A DNA stretch of 64,000 nt from Pseudorhizobium tarimense (GTDB lineage Bacteria; Pseudomonadota; Alphaproteobacteria; Rhizobiales; Rhizobiaceae). The notes below the pieces were generated by a model, which was not told where the DNA came from, did no database searches, and saw nothing but the letters and a program-made list of their open reading frames with translations. The translations under genes were made by a program, and so were the position numbers. The stretch is from positions 82,392-146,391 of the forward strand of contig NZ_JALJRA010000014.1 of the NCBI RefSeq assembly GCF_022968135.1. The letters are read 5' to 3'. This document shows, one piece after another, positions 50,913 to 58,178 of this stretch. Within the stretch, counting starts at the first letter, position 1, and the number at the start of each line of letters is the position of its first letter.

Positions 50913-51635
50913 TCAGGCGAGGTCGGTTCGCGTGGGGCCGAAGGTCTCCTCAAAGGCCTCGCGCAGGCGTATATCCACGTCTGCCATCATCACGGGAAGG
51001 CCGAGATCGACCAGGCTGGTGACGCCATAGGCGCTAATCCCACAGGGAACGATTCCGGTGAAGTGCGACAGATCCGGCTCTACGTTAAGCGATAGGCCGT
51101 GAAAGCTCACCCAGCGGCGCAGCCGGATGCCGAGGGCGGCGATCTTGTCCTCCGTCACAGAGCCGTCGGCAAGCGGGGGCTTGTCCGGACGGCGCACCCA
51201 GACGCCGACCCGATCTTCGCGCCGCTCGCCGCGCACGTTCATCGATTCGAGCGTGCGGATAATCGTCTCCTCCAGAGCAGCCACATAGGCGCGCACGTCC
51301 TGCCGGCGGCGCTTGAGGTCGAGCATGACATAGGCGACCCGCTGACCAGGACCATGATAGGTGTATTCGCCGCCGCGGCCGGTGGAGAAGACCGGAAAAC
51401 GGTCCGGTTCGATCAGGTCGACGGCATCGGCGCTGGTGCCAGCGGTGTAGAGCGGCGGGTGCTCCAGCAGCCAGACGAGCTCATCCGCACGGCCGGCGGC
51501 AATCGCCGCAACCTCTGTCTCCATCACCGCCACCGCCTCTTCATAGGGGACAAGTTCGTCGGAGATGCGCCAGCGCACCGGCGGCGAGCCGGGCAGGGGG
51601 TGCATTGCGTGATCGAGATCGATGCGTGCAAGCAT
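50913..51635 (-). CDS. lipB: Octanoyltransferase LipB
   Basis: A 240-aa enzyme that moves octanoyl groups from ACP to lipoyl domains before sulfur insertion by LipA. Signatures are [20 protein letters not shown], the lysine-containing [17 protein letters not shown] and the catalytic cysteine in [17 protein letters not shown] at 51635 has AAGGA at six bases; an ATG 11 codons later is a weaker option. A strong hairpin lies in the leader. Confidence 0.94.
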   Translation of the reverse strand: MLARIDLDHAMHPLPGSPPVRWRISDELVPYEEAVAVMETEVAAIAAGRADELVWLLEHPPLYTAGTSADAVDLIEPDRFPVFSTGRGGEYTYHGPGQRVAYVMLDLKRRRQDVRAYVAALEETIIRTLESMNVRGERREDRVGVWVRRPDKPPLADGSVTEDKIAALGIRLRRWVSFHGLSLNVEPDLSHFTGIVPCGISAYGVTSLVDLGLPVMMADVDIRLREAFEETFGPTRTDLA

Positions 51636-51661
51636 GGGAAATCCTTGATGTCCGCTTCTCG

Positions 51662-51688
51662 GCCGCCTGTCTCCGGCAGACAGGCGGC
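51662..51688 (-). other. Perfect 11-bp hairpin in the lipB leader
   Basis: An 11-bp perfect inverted repeat with a 5-base loop (GCCGCCTGTCT at 51662-51672, AGACAGGCGGC at 51678-51688) lies 26 bases upstream of lipB. No T-tract follows on either strand, so it is not a typical intrinsic terminator. It may affect lipB leader RNA or be an operator-like site. Confidence 0.4.
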
Positions 51689-51824
51689 GGGTGGGAAGTG
51701 CCCTTATACATAGGCTTTTCCGCGCCGGTTTTTAATCCCTCAAAATTCTGTCACGGCGCCCTTGTGCGGCTCAGATCCTTTTGCTACATGCTGCCCCGCC
51801 GGCGCAAGTCGGCTCTACCACGAT

Positions 51825-51909
51825 GCGGTCGTGGCGGAATTGGTAGACGCGCAGCGTTGAGGTCGCTGTGGGGCAACCCGTGGAAGTTCGAGTCTTCTCG
51901 ACCGCACCA
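51825..51909 (+). tRNA. tRNA-Leu (anticodon GAG)
   Basis: An 82-base tRNA plus an encoded CCA (51907-51909). The acceptor stem pairs GCGGTCG (51825-51831) with CGACCGC (51899-51905), the D-arm region has AATTGGTAGACG, the anticodon stem CAGCG/CGCTG encloses TTGAGGT with anticodon GAG, a long variable arm (TGGGGCAACCCG) follows, and the T-loop is GTTCGAGTC. The long variable arm is as expected for Leu. Its 3' end is the likely integration site of the element to the right. Confidence 0.96.
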
Positions 51910-51966
51910 TTGGCATAAGCTGGGGCCTTGTTTTGCAGGGCATCCAGCGCCAAACGGTCCAACGTT

Positions 51967-53032
51967 TCAGAACGCATTGGACCAACTCACTTTCGCCATA
52001 GCTCCTCTAGCCAAGTTCCAACGCTCGACGCGCCTGGTGTAAACCTCGCTCGTCTTGGCCTCCGAGTGACCGAGAATCGCCATGATCTCGTACTGGCTGC
52101 AACCTAGCTCAGCCAGAACCTCCGCAAGACCTTTGCGGACACCGTGAGCCGATAGATGCGATAGGCCTGCATCAACGCACCAGCGCTTGAGCATTGCCGA
52201 CATGGCATCCCCGCTGGCATACGGTTTACCGCCTCTCCCCAAAACATAAGTCTCGACCTGCACCACTGGCGCCCTCGTAGCAGCCCGTAGCGGCTCAAGG
52301 AGCGGGATGCAGACCTCCGACGAGCCTTTACCGAAGCGCCTCCACCTCGTCTATGACGCATTCGAAGCGACGGCCAAGAACAGTCAAGTCTTCGATTCGG
52401 CAACCGGTCCACAGAAGGACCGACATAGCGACGTGAGGCTTCGTGCCGGGCTTGTGCTTGGCGAAGAAGGCCTTGACGTCTGCGGCCTTCCACGGCGCTG
52501 CGCCATCCCCCTTCTTGTAGATCGACTTAATGCCTCGAGCTGGGTTCTCCTTCACCCGCTTTCGCTCAATCGCCCAATCGTAAAGCACGGCGACTGCCTC
52601 GATGAAGGCGTCTGCCTGGGCTGGCGTCGATCCCATCTTGTCCTGCATCTCAATCAGCTTCTCCTGAGGGATTTGCATCCGCTTGTCAGGATCGTGCAGC
52701 AAGCGGTTCAGGAGATTACGTTTCTTCTTGAGCGTCTTCGCGCTGGTGGTGCCGGCCTTCACGCGCTCCTCGAGGTATTCGAAGTAGGAGTTGACCAGCC
52801 AGCCGATCGACTGCGGCAGCGATTCCTCGGAGAGCTTCTTGAGCGGGTCTGGCTTCACGCCACGACGGGCGAGGGAATACTGGCGGCTGAAATCCTCGTC
52901 ACCGGGAACCGCGAAAATCTGTATGCGCATGCTGTGCTGGCCTTTAGGGCGCACGCGATAGATCACCGTGCCTGACGGCAGCGCTTGCCGTATCAGGCCA
53001 GGATATTCCACTTTCATGTCGGGCCTCACCAA
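51967..53032 (-). pseudogene. int: Tyrosine-type integrase, frameshifted
   Basis: The N-terminal part (53032 down to about 52328) has the SAM-like core-binding region and the first catalytic arginine (LLWTGCRIEDLTVLGRR). It ends in a stop at a frameshift (EVEALR), and the other frame continues KGSSEVCIPLLEPLR into the C-terminal catalytic part with HxxR, LGHSEAKTSEVYTR (HGVRKGLAEVLAELG). The expected Arg, His, Arg, His and Tyr are all still encoded. The frameshift probably deletes a few residues. It points toward the tRNA-Leu 3' end. Confidence 0.85.
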
Positions 53033-53235
53033 TCTTTGAGGCCTCCATCGTTGGCGGGCTTCTGCTCGGCATCAACCGGCCGGCAGTGGATCTCAATCTG
53101 TGCACCGGTTACGCACACCTTATCCACAGGCAGGCCTGCGTCCTGAATTGCCTTCAGGGCAATCCGCAAAGCGTGGTCGCTGGCGCGGACGCGCTTCGGG
53201 TGTGAAGACGTGTTTGCCAGGGCGGGCGCTGTCAT
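53026..53235 (-). CDS. Small protein upstream of the integrase
   Basis: A 69-aa protein (RVRASDHALRIALKAIQDAG, VDKVCVTGAQIEIHCRPVD) whose 3' end overlaps the integrase start by seven bases. Similar small proteins sit before integrases in rhizobial phages and islands, perhaps as excisionase-like or accessory factors; the sequence alone does not show this. It lies in the expected place for a directionality factor. Confidence 0.6.
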   Translation of the reverse strand: MTAPALANTSSHPKRVRASDHALRIALKAIQDAGLPVDKVCVTGAQIEIHCRPVDAEQKPANDGGLKDW

Positions 53236-53414
53236 TCCGTCCCTCCGTCATCAGACCCCACCGCCCTTGATCGGGGAGCGGGGGTATCAGCATAGTAACC
53301 TTCGCCGGCTACGCTCGTTTCCGGCGTGATGGCCATAGATCTGATGCTCCTCCGGAACCTTCCTGCAAGTGGCGGGTTTAGGTGATGTCGCAATCCGCGA
53401 CATGGAGTAAGCAC

Positions 53415-53558
53415 ATGTCTATCACTCCGCATCCTGGTCGTGACAACGACCAGAAAAACCCCGCTCAGAACGACGACAGGCGCGGCCCCCGCGAGGGAAT
53501 GGACGAAAAGACCGCTAAGCCTGGTGATAACACTAAGCCGGGTTCTGAAATCCACTAG
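53415..53558 (+). CDS. Very small acidic hypothetical protein, 47 aa
   Basis: A 47-codon hydrophilic frame (MSITPHPGRDNDQKNPAQND, DEKTAKPGDNTKPGSEIH) with GGAG eight bases before the ATG. The composition is Asp/Asn/Lys/Pro-rich and disordered, as in short stress-type proteins of rhizobia. It is too short to assign. Confidence 0.45.
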   Translation: MSITPHPGRDNDQKNPAQNDDRRGPREGMDEKTAKPGDNTKPGSEIH

Positions 53559-53765
53559 CTGAAGTTCCGGCTGGGTATGGCCCCAGCCGGTCCTAGACGG
53601 ATTCATCCACAGCACGCCCGCTGGAACGTCCACCTTTAGTTCCTCAACGCTCTGGCTGTCGTCTTCTAGAACGATACTTCTGCTGTTTAGAGTGTCTGGC
53701 CTGACTAACTCAACGAAATGAGCGCGTGGGAGATTAGGAGACACAAGATCCCCTAGGAGAAAACA

Positions 53766-53975
53766 ATGCCTATCCCATGGAAAGACCGCCTCATCGACTT
53801 GCTGAGCGTGCCTTACTCGCTTTTCTGGTTCAGACGTGAGAAGACCGTGCCGACTGATCCGCAGGTATCGGATAAACCCTATCAAAGGCCGCTTAAGGGT
53901 GAGAGCCATCCGGGCGACGAGGCAGCGGTCCGAGCTTCCACGGAGACGTCCGAAGGGGCTAAAGTAAAGCACTGA
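53766..53975 (+). CDS. Small hypothetical protein, 69 aa
   Basis: A 69-aa protein with an N-terminal amphipathic or membrane-near segment (DRLIDLLSVPYSLFWFRR) and a hydrophilic tail (PGDEAAVRASTETSEG). TAGGAG precedes the ATG by six bases. I do not recognise it. It is in the variable region between the integrase and the lysis genes. Confidence 0.5.
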   Translation: MPIPWKDRLIDLLSVPYSLFWFRREKTVPTDPQVSDKPYQRPLKGESHPGDEAAVRASTETSEGAKVKH

Positions 53976-54158
53976 CCGCGGTCCTGTTTCGTTAAAGTCC
54001 CAGCTGTCGAGGTTAAAGAGTGTTCTCTCGCCTTTGCGAGCAATTGGTGATTTGCTTTGTTGGCGCGTAGGGCGCAATGTGTATCGGTCGGTGGCTATTG
54101 AAGCGGGCGCCATCGCGTAAGGGCTAAATGCCTTCGCCCCAACGAAAGGAGGACGATC

Positions 54159-54467
54159 ATGTCTTCCAACATTGTCCACGAATATCTCGAAGTAGCCGAC
54201 ATTGATATGCTGGAGCGCGTGCTCGAGCATGCAGGCTACTATGGCCCTACCTCGCATGTGGGTGCCAGCGAGACAGAGGAAGCGGCAACGTTTCTCATGA
54301 GGTTGTTCCGAAGCGGGACCGACTCTGAAAGTGACCTCATCGCCGCCATCGACGCACGCGGGAAAGGTCCTGAGGAAGGAGGCGATACTCCCGCCCAGGT
54401 GCGGATGGGAGCCGTCGATCGATGGGTCGATGAAGGCGGGCAGGGAAGTGCTGGGGGTTGGAATTAG
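54159..54467 (+). CDS. Small hypothetical protein, 102 aa
   Basis: A 102-aa acidic protein (EYLEVADIDMLERVLEHAGYY, EEAATFLMRLFRSGTDSESDL). AAAGGAGGACG before the ATG is a strong ribosome binding site. The helical N-terminal half looks foldable; the tail is Gly-rich. I know no family, but the ribosome binding site makes expression likely. Confidence 0.6.
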   Translation: MSSNIVHEYLEVADIDMLERVLEHAGYYGPTSHVGASETEEAATFLMRLFRSGTDSESDLIAAIDARGKGPEEGGDTPAQVRMGAVDRWVDEGGQGSAGGWN

Positions 54468-54590
54468 CTTCCTCATTTTGGCAACCCCTCCGTGGGTGGC
54501 GACCGAATAAAACGGTTCGCGTGCAGCTGGAACGTGATAGGTTGCGGGAATGCGGGGGCATGCACTCTTACCCTCTAGAAGGGAAACAGC

Positions 54591-54854
54591 TTGAACTCGG
54601 TCATACCTGTGGGCTTCAGCCTCGAATGGGAATATGCGGTGTTCGTGCAAGATGGTCTCAAGGACAAGCCGATAAAGGGCCCGCGGGACGCGCTGAGATA
54701 CCTTAGAGACGATATCCCATATCAAACCGGACGGCCTTACCGATCTGCCGTGGCTGATTGCAACAGGGCGCTTCGCTTTCGGTGCGATGCAGATGACGCG
54801 CGCAACTCGTTCGTGGCAGCTTATGCCGATTATAGAGTGAAAATCGGACATTAA
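54591..54854 (+). CDS. DUF982 family protein
   Basis: An 87-aa protein matching DUF982, a family amplified in rhizobia (GPRDALRYLRDDIPYQTGRPYR as two shorter pieces GPRDALRYLRDD and YQTGRPYRSAVADCNRAL; DDARNSFVAAYADYRV). The start appears to be TTG at 54591, with AAGGGAAA before it. The function of DUF982 is unknown. Confidence 0.75.
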   Translation: MNSVIPVGFSLEWEYAVFVQDGLKDKPIKGPRDALRYLRDDIPYQTGRPYRSAVADCNRALRFRCDADDARNSFVAAYADYRVKIGH

Positions 54855-54946
54855 CGCCCCTCCACATGTGATGAGGGTGTGGGGGTATCCACCTGACCAG
54901 GAACCCACACTTCTGTCAGTAGATCGGCGCGAGCATCAGTGATCTT

Positions 54947-54963
54947 CTCCTTGGCGAAAGGAG
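54947..54963 (+). other. Ribosome-binding-site hairpin before the broken small gene
   Basis: CTCCTT at 54947-54952 is the exact complement of the Shine-Dalgarno AAGGAG at 54958-54963, with a 5-base loop. This would hide the ribosome binding site of the ATG at 54971 in the RNA. The small gene downstream is broken, so any control is probably lost. Confidence 0.4.
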
Positions 54964-54970
54964 ATTTATC

Positions 54971-55122
54971 ATGCTCAAGGCTACCCACTTCGCCGTGCAG
55001 ATCAGCAGCAAGATGCTTCCCAGTTCCAGCGGTCGCACCCGTTGATCGAGCAGGTCGGCGCTGCGCTGGGGCTGACAGTCACGCAGATCGACGCAATGTG
55101 GGACGAGGCGCTGACGCTCTAG
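54971..55122 (+). pseudogene. Small gene broken by a frameshift
   Basis: ATG 54971 with AAGGAG opens MLKATHFAVQISSK and stops after 24 codons. In the next frame a coherent C-terminal part follows (DASQFQRSHPLIEQVGAAL, TQIDAMWDEALTL) to a stop at 55120. One frameshift near 55010 would join them into a protein of about 50 aa. It is a likely accessory gene of the element; I do not know a family. Confidence 0.45.
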
Positions 55123-55310
55123 CGCCTACTGCACCTCTTATCTCTGACCAGTAGCACCGACTTCAACACCCGCGACACGTGCCCATCGCCATTGCAGATA
55201 ATGCAGGGCATGCCGGCAGCACCGCAGCCGCAGGCTTTCGGTCCGTTCCACGGCTTGTTCGGGTGGGCCTCGCAGACCCAGCCTGTGTTGTCGCAGGTCT
55301 CGCACTCCAT
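55119..55310 (-). CDS. Zinc-ribbon mini-protein A
   Basis: A 63-aa protein with CxxC knuckles: MECETCDNTGWVC, ACGCGAAGMPC and IICNGDG. This resembles the zinc-binding repeats of DnaJ (CxxCxG). A related, degenerate copy lies at 57976-58170 on the same strand. Such proteins are common in rhizobial prophages and islands, with unknown role. Its end overlaps the small broken gene on the other strand. Confidence 0.6.
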   Translation of the reverse strand: MECETCDNTGWVCEAHPNKPWNGPKACGCGAAGMPCIICNGDGHVSRVLKSVLLVRDKRCSRR

Positions 55311-55360
55311 CGGCTGAGCATAGCAGAAGACTGATCAACCAAAAAACTGGAGAACCATTC

Positions 55361-56364
55361 ATGGATCTGCCCATCACGGCGGAGCAAATCCGCATGGCTG
55401 CAAAAGGCAAGGGGAGCGATCGCAATATGCGCTCTGTCCTGACCTCTCTAGAGCAATATGCGGCGGACGTTGGCCTAGACCGCCTCCATCGCCTCGTCCA
55501 CTACCTAGCGCAGCTGATGCACGAGAGCGGTTCGTTCAAGTGGGACCAGGAGATCTGGGGTCCGACACCTGCGCAGCAGCGCTACGACACCCGCACCGAC
55601 CTCGGCAACACTGCTGCCAAAGACGGCGATGGCTACCTCTATCGCGGTCGCGGGCCGATCCAGCTGACGGGGAAGGACAACTACCGACAGTTCCGCGACT
55701 GGTGCCGTAGCCAAGGCTACGACTCCCCGATTTCGTTGCTGTGCCGGATGCGGTGAACACGGACCCATGGGAAGGCCTGGTGCCTATCTGGTATTGGACA
55801 AGCCGCGACCTCAACAAGTGGGCCGACCAGAACGACATCGAGACAATCACGAAGAAGATCAACGGCGGCAAGAACGGCCTTGCTGATCGCTTGGACTATT
55901 ACGGCCGTCTGGCGCTCGTCGTCTGCGGTTATGGGGTGTCGGAGGCGGAGGTTCGCCGCTTCCAGGCCGAGCATGGTCTGGACGTCGACGGCGACGTGGG
56001 GCCGAAGACGCGATCGGCGTTGCACAAGCGCCTGGTGGAGCTTGGCGGCACGGCTTCCGAGTCCGTCCGATCTTCTCCTGTGGTGGAGGAGACGGTCGTG
56101 GAGAGGGAAGTCCCAGTTCCAGTCGACCGGCCCGTGGTGACAGAGAAGGTCGAGAAGGAAGTTCGGCAGAAGACCAACTGGCTGTCCTCCGCCTTCGCCA
56201 CCGTTTTCGGGACTGGCGGGCTTCTGTCCTACCTCGCCGGCATGGATCCGGATGCTCTGATCCTGGTGGCGGGTATCGGCGTGGTCGTGATTGCCGCGGT
56301 CCTGTTCGGCGGGGAGTGGATCGTGCGGCGCGTGAAGTCGATCCGCAAGGAACTGGAGGCTTAG
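55361..56364 (+). pseudogene. GH19 endolysin with peptidoglycan-binding and membrane domains, frameshifted
   Basis: The first frame (55361-55756) is the N-terminal half of a glycoside hydrolase family 19 lysozyme/chitinase with catalytic glutamates at about 55 and 64 (LMHESGSFKWDQEIWG) and YRGRGPIQLTGKDNY. At about 55730 one base is missing (CCGATTT where CCGGATTT is expected). The other frame carries on with DFVAVPDAVNTDPWEG, a peptidoglycan-binding domain (QAEHGLDVDGDVGPKTRSAL) and a C-terminal hydrophobic anchor, to 56364. It is the endolysin of a phage lysis cassette. It is inactive as written unless the missing base is a sequencing error. Confidence 0.82.
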
Positions 56365-56686
56365 ATGTTCAAGCTCTTCGACATCCTCAAGATCGGCGTT
56401 GGTGCCCTTGTTAGGCGCCTCGCTCATCATGCCGCTGGCCTACCATTGGGGAAAGCGGGCCGAACGCAATGAGGCTGCGGTTGCCGCGCTTGAGCGCACC
56501 ATGACCGTCCTGAAGGAAAGGGAAGACATCAATGTTGAAGTTTCTGCTTCTGATGCCGCTGATCTGTGTGGGTCTATGGGGCTGCCCGAGCAAGACCGTC
56601 TCGAATGTGTGCGCCGGGTGGTCGAAGCTGACGCCGAGCCTCGAGACGTCGGTGACGATCCTGAAGACCGATCGGCCCTTCGCTGA
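56365..56686 (+). pseudogene. Rz-like spanin (inner membrane component), frameshifted
   Basis: The ATG at 56365 directly follows the endolysin stop. The first 12 codons (MFKLFDILKIGV) are followed by one extra base near 56401. The next frame continues VPLLGASLIMPLAYHWGKRA as the membrane segment and then a soluble coiled-coil part (ALERTMTVLKEREDINVEVS, SASDAADLCGSMGLPEQDRL) to the TGA at 56684-56686. The pattern (N-terminal membrane helix, then coiled coil) is that of Rz-type spanins. The Rz1-like gene lies inside it. Confidence 0.65.
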
Positions 56687-56738
56687 TCAGGTGGCCGCAC
56701 ACAATCGGTAGGGAGTGGGGCAGGGGTGTTGGCAATGA
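56532..56738 (+). pseudogene. Rz1-like outer membrane lipoprotein embedded in the Rz-like gene, with early stop
   Basis: ATG 56532 lies inside the Rz-like coding region in a different frame. It encodes MLKFLLLMPLICVGLWGC, a lipoprotein signal with Cys18 (lipobox LWGC, with an unusual Trp), then a short soluble part (SKTVSNVCAGWSKLTPSLE, TDRPFADQVAAHNR). A TAG at 56709-56711 ends the frame, but the same frame continues GVGQGCWQ to a TGA at 56736-56738, which forms an ATGA overlap with the next gene. The continuation looks like the natural end, so TAG is probably a nonsense mutation. Confidence 0.6.
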
Positions 56739-57190
56739 GTAATCCCGGCTATGTCGGGCCCGGCGTGTGGATCCGCATAAGGCACCGCTTCGGTCCCCGG
56801 ATGATGGAGTGGTTCTATGCCGCGCACATGATCCTCGTCGGCTATGTGCTGCTGCTCCCGATGCAGACGTTCAATCAGCCGGCATTTCTGGCCTTCCGTG
56901 ATCTGGTCCCCTCGGAAGATGTGATGGGCTGGTTCATGCTCATGATCGGGCTTTTCCGGATCGTGGGACTGGTCGTGAACGGCGCCCGAAAGAACGTCAC
57001 GCCTCAAATCCGGCAGATTTCGGCAGGGATCGGATGTCTTATCTGGTCAGGTATTTCATATGGCTTCGCATCCTCTGATGTCGTGAGCACGTGGCTCGCC
57101 GTTTATCCGCTCTTTGCGTTTGGTGAGCTCGTCAACATCCACCGTGCGGCACACGACCAGGGGGAAATCAGGAATGGAACAACTGGCTAA
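56735..57190 (+). CDS. Multi-pass membrane protein of the lysis cassette
   Basis: A 151-aa protein with about four membrane helices (AAHMILVGYVLLLPMQ, DVMGWFMLMIGLFRIVGLVV, GIGCLIWSGISYGF, WLAVYPLFAFGELVNI). In many rhizobial prophages a protein of this kind follows the spanins. A holin-like or structural role is possible but unproven. Its ATG at 56735 overlaps the Rz1-frame stop and its end overlaps the next gene by 17 bp. Confidence 0.65.
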   Translation: MSNPGYVGPGVWIRIRHRFGPRMMEWFYAAHMILVGYVLLLPMQTFNQPAFLAFRDLVPSEDVMGWFMLMIGLFRIVGLVVNGARKNVTPQIRQISAGIGCLIWSGISYGFASSDVVSTWLAVYPLFAFGELVNIHRAAHDQGEIRNGTTG

Positions 57191-57503
57191 TCTCCCGCCG
57201 CCTGCGCTGATCACCTTCGGAGCCGTCCTGGCTGTGATCTTCGCCGTTCGGTATCTCGGCATCCTCTCAGGGCAGAAATCCGCTCCGGCGGCCACGTCGA
57301 GCGCCGCACAGGTGGCAGCGGTCATTGTTGACCCTACGGCGCTCAATCGCGCCACAGACGCTCTCCAGGCTCATACGGAGGCGACGAAGCGGCTGACGGA
57401 TGCCGTCATCGAAACAGGCCGGCACATGAACACGCTTGGCATCGAGGCCGATCGGATCCGGGAGGAGCTGCGCATCCAGCGGGAAATCAGGCGAGATCGC
57501 TAG
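57174..57503 (+). CDS. Single-pass membrane protein with coiled coil
   Basis: A 109-aa protein: N-terminal membrane helix (PPALITFGAVLAVIFAVRYLG), Ala/Ser-rich linker, then a helical coiled-coil part (ALQAHTEATKRLTDAVIETGR, IEADRIREELRIQREIRR). It overlaps the preceding gene by 17 bp, so the two are translated together. A phage holin-associated or tail-type role is possible. The start ATG 57174 has GGGGAAA upstream. Confidence 0.6.
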   Translation: MEQLANLPPPALITFGAVLAVIFAVRYLGILSGQKSAPAATSSAAQVAAVIVDPTALNRATDALQAHTEATKRLTDAVIETGRHMNTLGIEADRIREELRIQREIRRDR

Positions 57504-57534
57504 CCTGAGCTAATTATCTGACCTGTGGCCATGG

Positions 57535-57975
57535 TCAGCCTTCCTCTAGTGCCGCTCTTCCTAGGTAAGACTGTGACGGCAAGAAGCGACGAACAATATC
57601 GCTTGGCAAACGGACGGGTCGACGCGTTTCTGCATCAATGCTGCACCAGGAACTACGGATCTCAGCGGCTAATTCTTCGCCTCGTTTGATCAGGGTCGTA
57701 AACGATGCCCTAGGTCCACGCATGCCGGTGGCAGTGGCTAGGGAGCGAATCTCGTCATGCATGAAAACGGGTAGGCGGTAAGTGATATCATGCTTCAGCG
57801 CCACCCAGAGATATCGGGAGAGAGCTTCGGCCGGGGCGATACTTTTCCAGTAGGCCACTATCGTTTCCTGCACCCACCGCAGATACACAGCATTGTTTAC
57901 GTGACCCATTTCGTCGATGTCGTCGGGAACGATCTCAGGGCGATATTCAAATGTTATCGAATGTGCGTCCTTCAT
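57535..57975 (-). CDS. Hotdog-fold acyl-CoA thioesterase
   Basis: A 146-aa protein of the YbgC/4HBT hotdog family with the active-site segment DDIDEMGHVNNAVYLRWVQE and KHDITYRLPVFMHDEIRSLA. ATG at 57975 begins MKDAHSITFEYRPEIVPDD; an ATG at 58023 would add 16 residues. The frame continues further upstream into the zinc-ribbon relic without a stop, so the two may be fused. It lies just beyond the lysis cassette. Confidence 0.7.
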   Translation of the reverse strand: MKDAHSITFEYRPEIVPDDIDEMGHVNNAVYLRWVQETIVAYWKSIAPAEALSRYLWVALKHDITYRLPVFMHDEIRSLATATGMRGPRASFTTLIKRGEELAAEIRSSWCSIDAETRRPVRLPSDIVRRFLPSQSYLGRAALEEG

Positions 57976-58170
57976 TCTATTTACACTAGGCGCCTGCAAA
58001 GTGACTTCAATACGGGTCCGCATGCTTTGCATTATCGCATTCGAGCAGACGGCGCGGGGCATTCCAGCGGCGCCGCAGTCGCAGGCTCTGTTGCCGTCCC
58101 AATGGCGGCGCGGATGCCGTTCACACACCCAGCCGGTGCTTTCACCGTTGTCACAAACGATTAACTGCAA
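57976..58170 (-). pseudogene. Degenerate zinc-ribbon copy B, in frame with the thioesterase
   Basis: Upstream of the thioesterase the same frame reads GWVCERHPRRHWDGNRACDC and GAAGMPRAVCSN, clearly related to mini-protein A (GWVCEAHPNKPWNGPKACGC). The first CxxC is damaged (VCDNGES) and the second is changed to PRAVC, so metal binding is doubtful. With no stop before the thioesterase, an in-frame fusion of 211 aa is possible. Confidence 0.5.
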
Positions 58171-58178
58171 ACCGAAGG

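Larger units (their letters stand above)
51890..57503. mobile_element. Decayed integrated element, phage-like, at tRNA-Leu
   Basis: The stretch from the tRNA 3' end to about 57.5 kb has a tyrosine integrase beside the tRNA, small genes of unknown function and a phage-type lysis cassette, but no head, tail or packaging genes. Several of its genes are broken. The right boundary is not certain: no clear copy of the tRNA 3' end was found in the window, so the end may be beyond 64 kb. I take the region to the lysis cassette as the minimal element. Confidence 0.6.

Noticed and set aside
53232..54908. A 558-codon open frame on the minus strand
   Set aside because: It covers several plus-strand genes with their own ribosome binding sites, shows no family-like sequence, and its composition is that of an antisense frame in high-GC DNA.
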